Part shown: piece by piece, positions 1 through 6,100 of the stretch
How the letters are laid out: the number at the start of each line of letters is the position of its first letter
Numbering within the stretch: position 1 is the stretch's first letter
The notes under the pieces: generated by a model
Database searches by the model: none
What the model saw: the letters and a program-made list of their open reading frames with translations, nothing else
Told to the model about the DNA's origin: nothing
Made by a program: the position numbers and the translations under genes
NCBI GenBank assembly: GCA_035447605.1
Contig: DAOTHJ010000032.1
Location: 1 to 12,904, forward strand
Length of the DNA stretch: 12,904 nucleotides
Source of the DNA: UMGS1668 sp035447605
GTDB lineage: Bacteria; Bacillota; Clostridia; Oscillospirales; Ruminococcaceae
Direction of reading: 5' to 3'

Positions 1-1
1 A

Positions 2-739
2 AGGAGTTCCGGCGTGCCCTTCATCGGGCTTTACGGCGCGTGCTCAACCTTTGCGGAGGCGCTCGCCCTCTCGGCGGTGCTCGTGGACGGCGGCGCGGGC
101 AAAAACGTGCTCGCGGTGGCCTCCTCACATTTCTGCTCGGCGGAGCGGCAGTACCGCTTCCCGCTCGAATACGGCGGGCAGAGGCCTCCGACCGCTCAGT
201 GGACCGCGACGGCGGCGGGCGCGGCGATCGTCTCCGCCGAACGGAAGCCGCCTTTCATTCAGGCGGTCTGCTTCGGCCGGATTCAGGATCTCGGCATCAA
301 CGATCAAAACAATATGGGTGCGGCGATGGCGCCGGCGGCGGCCTCCACGATAAAGACCTTTTTTGAAGATACCGGCACGGGGCCGGAGAAATACGATCTG
401 ATCCTGACCGGAGATCTCGGCATGGTCGGCTCGGATCTGCTGGATCAGCTCCTGCAAAAGGATGGAATCGATATCGCAAACCGGCATCAGGACTGTGGCC
501 TCCTGCTCTACGACCGGGAAAAACAGCAGGTCGAAGCCGGCGCCTCCGGGTGCGGATGCGCGGCCTCGGTGGCTTCCTGTCATCTGCTCCCGCATATGCA
601 AAAAAACGAGGGCCCCCGGAGCGCTTTGCTGATCGCAACCGGAGCCCTGCTCAGCCCCACGAGCATCCAACAGGGCGAGACGATCCCGGGCATTGCGCAT
701 CTCGTCTGTTTTACCGCGGAGGAAAGGAGGCTCTTCTGA
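2..739 (+). CDS. spoVAD: SpoVAD, stage V sporulation protein AD (5' end missing)
   Basis: The reading frame is open from the left edge to TGA at 737-739, giving about 245 residues. The family is usually near 340, so roughly the first 90 are outside the window. SpoVAD has a thiolase/ketosynthase-like fold and is known in Bacillus to bind dipicolinic acid and serve in Ca-DPA uptake into the forespore. Recognition rests on the family segment GLYGACSTFAEALALSA around the ketosynthase-like cysteine (near residue 15), on ILTGDLGMVGSDLL, and on the closing GALLSPTSIQQGETIPGIAH. The stop codon overlaps the next start (TGATG), which implies translational coupling within a spoVA operon whose earlier genes lie off the left edge. 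The GTG at 14 is internal, not the start. Confidence 0.95.
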   Translation, partial: RSSGVPFIGLYGACSTFAEALALSAVLVDGGAGKNVLAVASSHFCSAERQYRFPLEYGGQRPPTAQWTATAAGAAIVSAERKPPFIQAVCFGRIQDLGINDQNNMGAAMAPAAASTIKTFFEDTGTGPEKYDLILTGDLGMVGSDLLDQLLQKDGIDIANRHQDCGLLLYDREKQQVEAGASGCGCAASVASCHLLPHMQKNEGPRSALLIATGALLSPTSIQQGETIPGIAHLVCFTAEERRLF

Positions 740-1092
740 TGGAATACATGCGGGCTTTTTTGGTCGGCGGCATCCTGTGCGCGATCGGGCAGATCTTCAT
801 CGACCGCACAAAACTGACGCCGGCGCGCATTCTCGTCGGCAACGTCGTGACGGGCGTGTTTCTCTCGGCCATCGGCATCTATGAGCCCCTCGCAAAATTC
901 GCGGGGGCCGGCGCGACCGTGCCGCTGACCGGATTCGGCAACCTGCTGGCAAAGGGCGTGAAGGAGGCAGTCGCAGAGAATGGCCTTCTGGGCATCTTCT
1001 CAGGAGGTTTAACGGCTTCATCGTCGGGCATTGCGGCCTCGATTCTCTTCGGTATGGCGATCGCGCTGCTGTTTCAGCCAAAGGATAAATAG
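739..1092 (+). CDS. spoVAE: SpoVAE (SpoVAEb-type) membrane protein
   Basis: A 117-residue integral membrane protein of the SpoVA channel that moves Ca-DPA into the forespore and out again on germination. The ATG at 739 overlaps the spoVAD stop and has AGGAGG at 725-730, eight bases upstream. A longer frame from 550 lies inside spoVAD and is rejected. Family hallmarks are the N-terminal AFLVGGILCAIGQ, then DRTKLTPARILV, FAGAGATVPLTGFGN, and GLLGIFSGGLTASSSGI before a C-terminal helix ending QPKDK. Hydrophobic segments fall near residues 5-20, 28-48 and 82-112. It follows spoVAD as in the Bacillus and Clostridium spoVA operons and is the last gene of this operon. A fragment like residues 80-97 recurs just downstream. 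Confidence 0.95.
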   Translation: MEYMRAFLVGGILCAIGQIFIDRTKLTPARILVGNVVTGVFLSAIGIYEPLAKFAGAGATVPLTGFGNLLAKGVKEAVAENGLLGIFSGGLTASSSGIAASILFGMAIALLFQPKDK

Positions 1093-1127
1093 GCCCGAAG
1101 CCGACGGAGTCCGGCCCTTTCTGCTAT

Positions 1128-1184
1128 GAAAAAGGATTGTTGGGTATTTTCTCAGGAGGTTTATGGGTCTCCTCGGCGGGAACG
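1128..1184 (+). pseudogene. Fragment resembling the spoVAE C-terminal segment
   Basis: The frame reading GAA AAG GGA... from 1128 encodes EKGLLGIFSGGL then WVSSAG. This closely matches spoVAE residues 80-97 (ENGLLGIFSGGL, TASSSG). Over 24 bases, 1140-1163 matches 988-1011 at 21 positions, and the three differences are all C-to-T changes at silent sites. Similarity fades after about 1184 and I see none before 1128. No ribosome binding site precedes the ATG at 1126, and the frame enters the terminator and then rpsT antisense. I read it as a leftover of a second spoVAE-type gene or a partial duplication; function is unlikely. Confidence 0.5.
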
Positions 1185-1221
1185 GTCTTTAATCCCTTGG
1201 GGCAGAATGAAAATCTGGACA

Positions 1222-1266
1222 AAAAGAAACGCCTCTGCTTTTTATGGCAGAGGCGAGGTTTCTTTT
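1222..1266. terminator. Bidirectional terminator between spoVAE and rpsT
   Basis: GCCTCTGC (1231-1238) pairs with GCAGAGGC (1247-1254). An outer AAAAGAAAC/GTTTCTTTT pairing (1222-1230 with 1258-1266) is offset by a 3-nt bulge. A and T tracts lie on both sides, so it can stop the spoVA transcript rightward and rpsT leftward. rpsT ends at 1275, just outside it. Confidence 0.85.
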
Positions 1267-1274
1267 ACGCGGTT

Positions 1275-1541
1275 TCAGTTGGCGCTGGCAGCGTTGAGCT
1301 TGCGGGCAAGTGCGGATTTTCTTCTCGCAGCAGTGTTTTTATGAAGAACACCTTTCGCACAGGCCTGGTCGACGCGCTTGATAGCAAGACGGACCGCTTC
1401 TTCACGGTCTTCCGTACCGGTGGAGCAGGCGAGCTCGGCTTTCTTAATGTTGGTCTTCAGGTTCGTGCGAATCGCTTTATTGCGTTCAGCCTTGACAGCG
1501 GTCACCTTGACTCTTTTTTTGGCGGATTTAATGTTGGGCAT
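1275..1541 (-). CDS. rpsT: 30S ribosomal protein S20
   Basis: An 88-residue basic protein that binds 16S rRNA in the small subunit. The N-terminus MPNIKSAKKRVKV and the C-terminal NTAARRKSALARKLN are diagnostic, and the length is normal for S20. The ATG at 1541 is chosen because GGAGGTG lies 6-8 bases upstream (1547-1553) and family members begin MPNIKSA; an in-frame ATG at 1574 would add 11 residues that run through the ribosome binding site. The gene is monocistronic, with a strong promoter at 1583-1611 and a terminator just after its stop. Its divergent position next to gpr matches the conserved rpsT/gpr neighbourhood in Bacillota. Confidence 0.97.
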   Translation of the reverse strand: MPNIKSAKKRVKVTAVKAERNKAIRTNLKTNIKKAELACSTGTEDREEAVRLAIKRVDQACAKGVLHKNTAARRKSALARKLNAASAN

Positions 1542-1582
1542 CAGTACACCTCCTTCTCTACCGGATACATTCACAAATAGAC

Positions 1583-1611
1583 ATCATACACGATAAGACC
1601 GGTTCTGTCAA
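1583..1611 (-). promoter_or_regulatory. Sigma-A promoter of rpsT
   Basis: On the minus strand, TTGACA (1606-1611) and TATGAT (1583-1588) are separated by exactly 17 bases. Transcription would start near 1576, giving a leader of about 35 nt. It lies inside the divergent rpsT-gpr spacer. Confidence 0.85.
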
Positions 1612-1642
1612 GTGGAATTTTCCTTATTAACAATAGAAATCT

Positions 1643-1658
1643 CCCGCTGAAAAGCGGG
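1643..1658 (+). promoter_or_regulatory. Hairpin directly upstream of the gpr ribosome binding site
   Basis: CCCGCT (1643-1648) and AGCGGG (1653-1658) form a perfect 6-bp stem capped by GAAA, a GNRA-type tetraloop. The gpr Shine-Dalgarno TGGAGG begins three bases later (1661-1666). There is no T tract, so it is not a terminator. It could influence gpr mRNA stability or ribosome access, but only if transcription starts upstream of it; I found no convincing sigma-G or sigma-F promoter. Confidence 0.4.
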
Positions 1659-1673
1659 TCTGGAGGCGATTTC

Positions 1674-2489
1674 TTGCTTCGGAGAAGCGACCTTGCGCTC
1701 GAAAATCTGCCCGAATCCGGCGGCGTGCAGGGCATCCTGAGCTGCGGATACCGGCGTTTCGGCACCGCGGTGACGAGGGTGACGGTGGAGGGGCAGCCGG
1801 CGGCGGAGGCCGCCAAAAAACCGGAGGGCTGTTATGTCACAATCGAGACCGGCGCCTTCGGAGATCCCGGATGCAGCCGGGAGGGCGAGATCCGGGCGGC
1901 GGCTGCGGAGATCCGCAAGCTTCTGCCGGAGGAGGGCACCATTTTGGTCGCCGGGCTCGGAAACGGTGATCTGACCCCGGATTCCCTCGGCCCGCAGACG
2001 GTGAAGCGGATTCTTGTCACAAGGGGCATGTCCGAGGCGGTCAGAAACCGGTTCGGCGGCAAACTGCGCCCGGTTGCCGCGGTGATCTCCGGCGTCTCCG
2101 GCGGAACCGGCATGGAGTCCTCCGAACTGATCGCCGCCGTCGCGGAGAGCATCCGGGCCGCGGCGGTGATCGCGGTGGATTCCCTCGCCGCGAGGGATGC
2201 CCGGCACCTCGGCCGCACGATCCAGATTTCCGACAGCGGCATCATCCCCGGCTCCGGCATCGCCGGCAGCGGCAGGGAGGTTTCGGCGCGCACGATTGGG
2301 GTTCCGGTCATCGCGGTCGGCGTGCCGACGGTGGCGGACTGCGAATCCGACGGGCTCCATCTCTCCCTGACGCCGCGAGATATCGACGTGCTGATCCGCC
2401 GCGCGGCCGCGACCGTTGCGGATGCCGTCAATCTGGCCCTGCAGCCTGTGCTCACGCTCTCCGACCTGCGCGGGATCATGGAAGGATAG
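1674..2489 (+). CDS. gpr: GPR germination protease (peptidase family A25)
   Basis: GPR degrades small acid-soluble spore proteins in the germinating spore and is made as a zymogen that processes itself. This copy has 271 residues from TTG at 1674, with TGGAGG at 1661-1666. RRSDLALEN (residues 3-11) matches the RTDLAVE maturation site, so the propeptide would be only about six residues, as in other clostridial forms. GLGNGDLTPDSLGP holds D103 and IAVDSLAAR holds D169, corresponding to the two catalytic aspartates established for Bacillus GPR. TTIQISDSGI-type (RTIQISDSGIIPGSG) and GVPVIAVGVPTV motifs follow. It is about 100 residues shorter than the Bacillus enzyme, partly through loss of the insert before LTPRDIDVLI. 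It is divergent from rpsT and convergent with spoIIP. Confidence 0.95.
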   Translation: MLRRSDLALENLPESGGVQGILSCGYRRFGTAVTRVTVEGQPAAEAAKKPEGCYVTIETGAFGDPGCSREGEIRAAAAEIRKLLPEEGTILVAGLGNGDLTPDSLGPQTVKRILVTRGMSEAVRNRFGGKLRPVAAVISGVSGGTGMESSELIAAVAESIRAAAVIAVDSLAARDARHLGRTIQISDSGIIPGSGIAGSGREVSARTIGVPVIAVGVPTVADCESDGLHLSLTPRDIDVLIRRAAATVADAVNLALQPVLTLSDLRGIMEG

Positions 2490-2492
2490 AAG

Positions 2493-2519
2493 AAAAAAGG
2501 CGCCGAAAGATGACCGGCG
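2493..2519 (-). terminator. Terminator of the spoIIP leftward unit
   Basis: On the minus strand CGCCG and CGGCG (2515-2519 and 2501-2505 on plus) form a 5-bp stem with a 9-nt loop, followed after CC by TTTTTT (plus A tract 2493-2498). It abuts the gpr stop codon, so it would end leftward transcription just before it runs antisense into gpr. Confidence 0.55.
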
Positions 2520-2562
2520 GCGGGCATTCCGGGCAGGAGAAGCCTGCCCGAGACCGCTTTTT
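2520..2562 (+). terminator. Terminator of gpr
   Basis: CGGGCAGG (2530-2537) and CCTGCCCG (2543-2550) form a perfect 8-bp stem with a 5-nt loop. An outer GCGG (2520-2523) can pair with CCGC (2554-2557) across an internal loop, placing TTTTT (2558-2562) directly after the stem. The position 31 bases after the gpr stop supports the call. Confidence 0.7.
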
Positions 2563-2710
2563 ATACATCTGCCGGTCCGCCGGAAAGTATGCCGCCTTTT
2601 GACGGCTTTTCTGTTTCGACCGGATCCTTGACATTTTATTTCCGGCATTCGTTCCGGCGGCGGGCCTTTGTGATGGTCTCTGCCGCGGCGAAAATTCGGC
2701 GTCGTTTCGG

Positions 2711-3109
2711 CTATGTTTCGCCGCCCGATGCTTCGGCTTCGGTCTGCCGGTCGGCGGAGCTTCCGCCCTCATCCGAGAGATCGGTCCCGGCATCCGTTCC
2801 GGCTCCGTCGTTCCTGGCGGAGAGCCTTTCCTGAAGGGCCATCCATGTGGTTTTGAAGAGCAGCCTCCACTCCGGCGGGATCAGCCCCGTCGCGGCGGAG
2901 GCGATTTTTTGCGCCTGCGAAGGCACTTCCGGCAGGAGGATTTCCTCGCCCATGAGCTCGGCCTTCCCCTCCCCGACAACGAGAAGCCTGTCCGGATAAT
3001 TCCCGCCGCTTGTCCGCGCGAGGTCCACGAGGCCGAACGCCGCCGTGCCGCAGGCAAAGATCGCGCCGGCGGCAAGCCAGATCACGGTATTCCGAATCAG
3101 TCGTTTCAT
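2711..3109 (-). CDS. Small single-pass membrane protein after spoIIP (yqxA position)
   Basis: A 132-residue protein with ATG at 3109 and GGAGGGG at 3114-3120. It has a basic N-terminus, one hydrophobic segment at residues 8-28 (signal anchor), then a conserved-looking outer part with DRLLVVGEGKAELMGEEI and an amphipathic stretch LIPPEWRLLFKTTWMALQERL, and ends in an acidic, Gly/Ser/Thr-rich low-complexity tail (residues 100-132). I do not recognise a domain. It starts 62 bases after spoIIP with no good terminator between, so it is probably co-transcribed. In Bacillus the small membrane gene yqxA follows spoIIP; this may be its counterpart by position, but I see no clear sequence match. Confidence 0.75.
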   Translation of the reverse strand: MKRLIRNTVIWLAAGAIFACGTAAFGLVDLARTSGGNYPDRLLVVGEGKAELMGEEILLPEVPSQAQKIASAATGLIPPEWRLLFKTTWMALQERLSARNDGAGTDAGTDLSDEGGSSADRQTEAEASGGET

Positions 3110-3171
3110 GATATCCCCTCCGGAGGGAGTTTGCCTCCCGCGGGATTTTTTTATTCCTTTTTTGTAAAAGG

Positions 3172-4344
3172 TTACTTTAAGAGCGAAATCAGCGCCTGAC
3201 CGAGCAGTTCCGCCGAGTATTCCGCCTCACTGAGCGTATTTCCGGCGGAGCCGATCTCGATCAGCAGGAGTTCCGGCAGCAGATCCATGTTGTATTTGCG
3301 GTAATCGAACAGGATCGGCCTTGTCAGGCCGGGATAGAGGCTCTCCATCCGGTCCTGAAGCGCCGCGGCGAAACGCAGGTTTGAGAAGAAATCCGGCATA
3401 TTCATCGCGCCGTCGTCGCAGCCGGAGATAATCATGATCTGCGCCGCTTTTCTGCCGCCGATCTCCGCGGTCGGCTTGATGATCACGTTGCCGTCCTGCT
3501 CGATGGCGTCCCGGTGCAGGTCGATGGCAAAGTGGATCGTCGGGTAAGTCGCCAGATACTGCTCCACGGTGACGGCGCTGCGGTCGTAGGAGCCCTTATA
3601 GGAGGGGTAGTCGTGGTAGGTTTTATCGTGCAGCACGATGATGCCGGCCTCTTTCAGCGTTTCGGCCAGCACGTCGCCGACCGCCGTCATGTTTTCGTCC
3701 GGATCGGTGCTGTGCCAGTCCGAGGAGGTGTCGTAGTAGCCGCGGTCGGCCGGTTCGTAGCATTCCGTCGCATGGGTGTGGTAGATGAGCACGGTGGGCT
3801 GCGAAAGATCGGCGGCATAATCCCCTTCCGCAGATTTCGCAAGCTCTTTTTGGATGGCGGCGGCGGAATATTCGGTGCAGTTTTTGATGAGCCCGCTGCC
3901 GCAGGGCAGATAGAGCCCGCTCTCACCGTACTGGTACTGCAGCGTGAGCACGGTGCCGCGCCGTTTTTCAGGCACTTCCGGGAGGGCATCCTCTTCTCCG
4001 GAATCCCCTCCGGATGGAGAGACGGCATTGTTTTCGGCAAAATCGGAGGCGGAGACGGCAAGATTCTCCTCAAGGCCTCCTTCTCCTTCTTCTCCCGTGC
4101 CCGATTCCTCCCAAAAGTACCGATCTTTGAGCACGCCAATGGTGTCGCGCGGAGAGGAGACCGCCGCCGAGCAGAAAATGAGCACGGGCACTTTTTGGGC
4201 GACGAAAATCAGGGAGGCATAGAATGCGGCCACCGAGCCGAGCGCCGCAAGAATCCGCAGCGCCGCCCTGCCCGCCAGAGAGACGCCCATATGGAGATTC
4301 CGCAGAGAGATGCTGCGGTACGTTGGTCCGCTCCTGCTTTTCAA
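3172..4344 (-). CDS. spoIIP: SpoIIP, peptidoglycan amidase/endopeptidase of the engulfment machine
   Basis: SpoIIP, with SpoIID and SpoIIM, degrades peptidoglycan at the septum and drives forespore engulfment; it is anchored in the mother-cell membrane facing outward. The chosen start is TTG at 4344 (390 residues): the longer frame to 4569 runs through a terminator and the sigma-E-like promoter at 4374-4402, so cannot be its mRNA. ATG at 4290 is the alternative but has no Shine-Dalgarno. A membrane anchor lies near residues 28-50, then an acidic Gly/Ser/Glu-rich linker (about 75-130), then the catalytic domain with LIYHTHATE (His189, His191, Glu194), AIDLHRDA (274-281) and the closing IEIGSAGNTLSEAEYSAELL. 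Domain order and motifs are those of the family. Confidence 0.93.
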   Translation of the reverse strand: MKSRSGPTYRSISLRNLHMGVSLAGRAALRILAALGSVAAFYASLIFVAQKVPVLIFCSAAVSSPRDTIGVLKDRYFWEESGTGEEGEGGLEENLAVSASDFAENNAVSPSGGDSGEEDALPEVPEKRRGTVLTLQYQYGESGLYLPCGSGLIKNCTEYSAAAIQKELAKSAEGDYAADLSQPTVLIYHTHATECYEPADRGYYDTSSDWHSTDPDENMTAVGDVLAETLKEAGIIVLHDKTYHDYPSYKGSYDRSAVTVEQYLATYPTIHFAIDLHRDAIEQDGNVIIKPTAEIGGRKAAQIMIISGCDDGAMNMPDFFSNLRFAAALQDRMESLYPGLTRPILFDYRKYNMDLLPELLLIEIGSAGNTLSEAEYSAELLGQALISLLK

Positions 4345-4373
4345 ATTCCCGCCCCCGATCTTTCTATCGGGAA

Positions 4374-4402
4374 AAGTTATGAGAAACGCCCGAAAAATAT
4401 GC
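4374..4402 (-). promoter_or_regulatory. Sigma-E-type promoter of spoIIP
   Basis: On the minus strand GCATATT (4396-4402) fits the Bacillus sigma-E -35 consensus KMATATT at all seven positions. After a 14-base spacer, CATAACTT (4374-4381) fits CATACAHT at six of eight. Transcription would start near 4367, about 23 bases before the TTG start of spoIIP. spoIIP is a known mother-cell (sigma-E) gene in Bacillus, which supports the reading. Confidence 0.65.
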
Positions 4403-4517
4403 CGGGAGAGGGATTTCCCAAGCCCGGCAAAAAGAGGCGCTTTTTGTCGAACCCCGCTGCCTGCGAAATATCTTACAATATGTCTTCCGCCGCGTCCTCC
4501 GGTGTATCCGCCAAAAT

Positions 4518-4553
4518 AAAAAACGGCCCCGCCTGTCTGGTGAGCCGTTTTTT
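4518..4553. terminator. Terminator after the M50 protease gene
   Basis: AAAAAACGGC (4518-4527) pairs with GCCGTTTTTT (4544-4553), giving a 10-bp stem with A and T tracts that works in both directions. It lies 17 bases beyond the M50 stop and separates that gene from spoIIP. Confidence 0.85.
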
Positions 4554-4569
4554 TATATGAATGTTGCAC

Positions 4570-5697
4570 TCAGCGGGGTTCCCCGGCCGTTTCGCGGAGA
4601 AGCGCCACGATCTCGCGCTCGTTTTCGACGTCGGAGGCGTAAGGATAGCGCCTCGCCGTCTCCTCAAAGGCGTGCAGGGCACCCGCGGCGGAGGCTGGAT
4701 TCCGGTTTACCAGCAGCTCGTAGGCATAAAACAGCCGTTTTCGGGAGACGTAGGAGCCGGTCGTCCTGATATATTTCTGAAGACCCGGCGTCAGCATCAT
4801 ATCGGCTTCCGCCTTGGTGCAGCCGCCGAGGATTTTTAGAAACAGCAGCTCGCAGGAGAGTTCGTTCCGGTGCACACCCAGCAGGCCGCGCCCGTTTCGG
4901 AGCATGTATTCGCAGGTCTCCCGCGCGCCGGCGAAGTCGTGCCGGTCAAACTGCCGGTCGTAGCGCAGCACGCCGATCGTGCAGATGAGGGGATTTTGAA
5001 GCGCCTCCCCTTCCGGCAGCGGAAACCATTCCTCCGGCAGCTCGCCGATGCGTTTTCCGGAGGCGATCCAGCCGTTTGCGTAGAGCTGAAGGCGGAAGGC
5101 CCGGCGTACGGCGGCGCTTTTTCCAAGCAGGATGGTATTGAGCCCGTCGTTTGCGACGCCGCCGACAGTCATCGGGATCAGATTCATCAGGGCGGTGATG
5201 AGGCCGGCCGAGGCGAGCGCGAGAAAGAGCACGCTTGCCGCCGGAGAGGAGAGCCCGACCGACAGCCCAAAAAAGAGCGCAGAGAACGAAAGGTTGGAGA
5301 GACAGCCGCCCAGCAGGTAGAGCCGGTAGGGCGCTTCCTTTTCCGTCACGGCAGGCGGCTGCATCAGGCACTGCCCGCCGGTGCCGGAGATCGTAAAGAT
5401 CCGAACCACAAACCGCCCGCTCTCACGCAGCAGCATCAGATTTCCCACGCGGAACGAGATGAAGCGGTAGCCGGAGAGCAGCCCGCAGACGAGGTGGCCG
5501 AATTCATGCAGCACGGTCTGGATAAAAAACGACGCGAGGAAGCAGGCCATGACGTAGAGCGCCGCAAAGACCGGCGGGTATGCCTCCATGATGCCGAATG
5601 CGGAGAACGCCGCGCCAAAGCCGATCACGATCGAAAGAACGGTCACGGCGAGCGGCAGATAACCCGATGCCCGGCGCCGGAGCGCATCGTTTTCCAT
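4570..5697 (-). CDS. M50-family (site-2-protease type) membrane metalloprotease with soluble C-terminal domain
   Basis: A 375-residue protein from ATG at 5697, preceded by AAGGAGG (5705-5710); an in-frame ATG at 5733 lies upstream of that site. The zinc motif HEFGH is at residues 64-68 within a hydrophobic helix, and NDG at 183-185 in a later membrane segment corresponds to the third zinc ligand of the family. Hydrophobic segments lie near 14-36, 42-62, 128-150 and 154-176. The last ~180 residues are soluble and mostly helical, perhaps TPR-like, including WFPLPEGEALQNPLI and RHDFAGARETCEYML. Such enzymes cut membrane proteins within the membrane; the substrate here is unknown. SpoIVFB is an M50 member, but this sequence is not clearly SpoIVFB. 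It sits between degV and spoIIP and is its own transcription unit. Confidence 0.85.
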   Translation of the reverse strand: MENDALRRRASGYLPLAVTVLSIVIGFGAAFSAFGIMEAYPPVFAALYVMACFLASFFIQTVLHEFGHLVCGLLSGYRFISFRVGNLMLLRESGRFVVRIFTISGTGGQCLMQPPAVTEKEAPYRLYLLGGCLSNLSFSALFFGLSVGLSSPAASVLFLALASAGLITALMNLIPMTVGGVANDGLNTILLGKSAAVRRAFRLQLYANGWIASGKRIGELPEEWFPLPEGEALQNPLICTIGVLRYDRQFDRHDFAGARETCEYMLRNGRGLLGVHRNELSCELLFLKILGGCTKAEADMMLTPGLQKYIRTTGSYVSRKRLFYAYELLVNRNPASAAGALHAFEETARRYPYASDVENEREIVALLRETAGEPR

Positions 5698-5723
5698 GAA
5701 ACCGCCTCCTTTTATATGAGGGA

Positions 5724-5732
5724 AGTATACCA
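5724..5732 (-). promoter_or_regulatory. Extended -10 promoter element of the M50 protease gene
   Basis: On the minus strand TGGTATACT gives an extended -10 (TG-N-TATACT), 27 bases upstream of the start codon. No good -35 is present at the usual distance, which extended -10 promoters tolerate. Confidence 0.5.
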
Positions 5733-5926
5733 CGCAATCGTTGCCGGAAAAAGAAGGAAGCGTGAATATTTTGTGAGCGCCCGCAAAAAACGGAGGGTGG
5801 CGCCGGATCTCGTACGGCCGGGATGCCCATTTTTTACTGCGTCAGGTTCGTTTCTCTCCCCAGAAGAAGAGGGCGGCCGTAACAGGCTGGCGTCTGTCGG
5901 ATCTGCCGACGCGGCCCCGTGCGGAT

Positions 5927-5951
5927 AAAAAAACTCCGCCCGGAGGCGGAG
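5927..5951 (-). terminator. Second copy of the degV terminator
   Basis: CTCCGCC (5934-5940) and GGCGGAG (5945-5951) form a stem with a CGGA loop, and the A run at 5927-5933 gives a seven-U tail on the minus strand. It is a near-exact copy of the hairpin at 6057-6082 and forms part of repeat unit A. Confidence 0.75.
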
Positions 5952-6056
5952 ACGTTTTCGTTTTGCAGCGTCAGGTTCGTTTCTCTCCCCAGAAGAAGAG
6001 GGCGGCCGTAACAGGCTGGCGTCTGCCAGGGTCCGCCGATACGGCCCCGTGCGGAT

Positions 6057-6082
6057 AAAAAAACTCCGCCCGGAGGCGGAGT
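6057..6082 (-). terminator. Terminator of degV
   Basis: ACTCCGCC (6063-6070) pairs with GGCGGAGT (6075-6082) around a CGGA loop; the A run 6057-6063 gives a seven-U tail leftward. It begins 18 bases after the degV stop and is part of repeat unit B. Confidence 0.85.
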
Positions 6083-6100
6083 CATTTTCGTTTTACAGTG

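Larger units (their letters stand above)
5839..6097. repeat. Two tandem ~130-bp units carrying the degV tail and its terminator
   Basis: Unit A (5839-5967, 129 bp) and unit B (5968-6097, 130 bp) are direct repeats. The first ~58 bases are identical, an ~18-base core differs, and the next ~37 bases, including the terminator, are identical again. Each begins with a copy of the 3' end of degV: 5842-5880 and 5971-6009 read on the minus strand TAALFFWGEKRT-stop, against TVALFFWGEKRT-stop at the true degV end (6101-6139). The whole block lies in the 403-base space between degV and the M50 gene. It contains no gene; a minus-strand frame that crosses it merely repeats TPACYGRPLLLGRETNLT. Confidence 0.9.

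Noticed and set aside
1608..2648. Long minus-strand frame (346 codons) opposite gpr
   Set aside because: It lies antisense to the well-supported gpr, has no ribosome binding site or family motif, and is explained by GC-rich third positions.
3116..3170. Terminator between spoIIP and the small membrane gene
   Set aside because: CCTTTT/AAAAGG (3156-3171) and the CCCTCCGGAGGG palindrome are short, and neither is followed by a U tract on the minus strand, so co-transcription is more likely.
3514..4560. Plus-strand frame (348 codons) opposite spoIIP
   Set aside because: Antisense shadow of spoIIP; low-complexity composition and crossing of the terminator at 4518-4553 argue against it.
4870..5928. 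Plus-strand frame (352 codons) opposite the M50 gene
   Set aside because: Antisense shadow, rich in Arg/Gly/Glu with no recognisable motif, running into the tandem repeats.
5834..6085. Minus-strand 83-codon frame with an internal peptide repeat
   Set aside because: The peptide repeat only reflects the tandem DNA repeat, and the frame contains two terminators.
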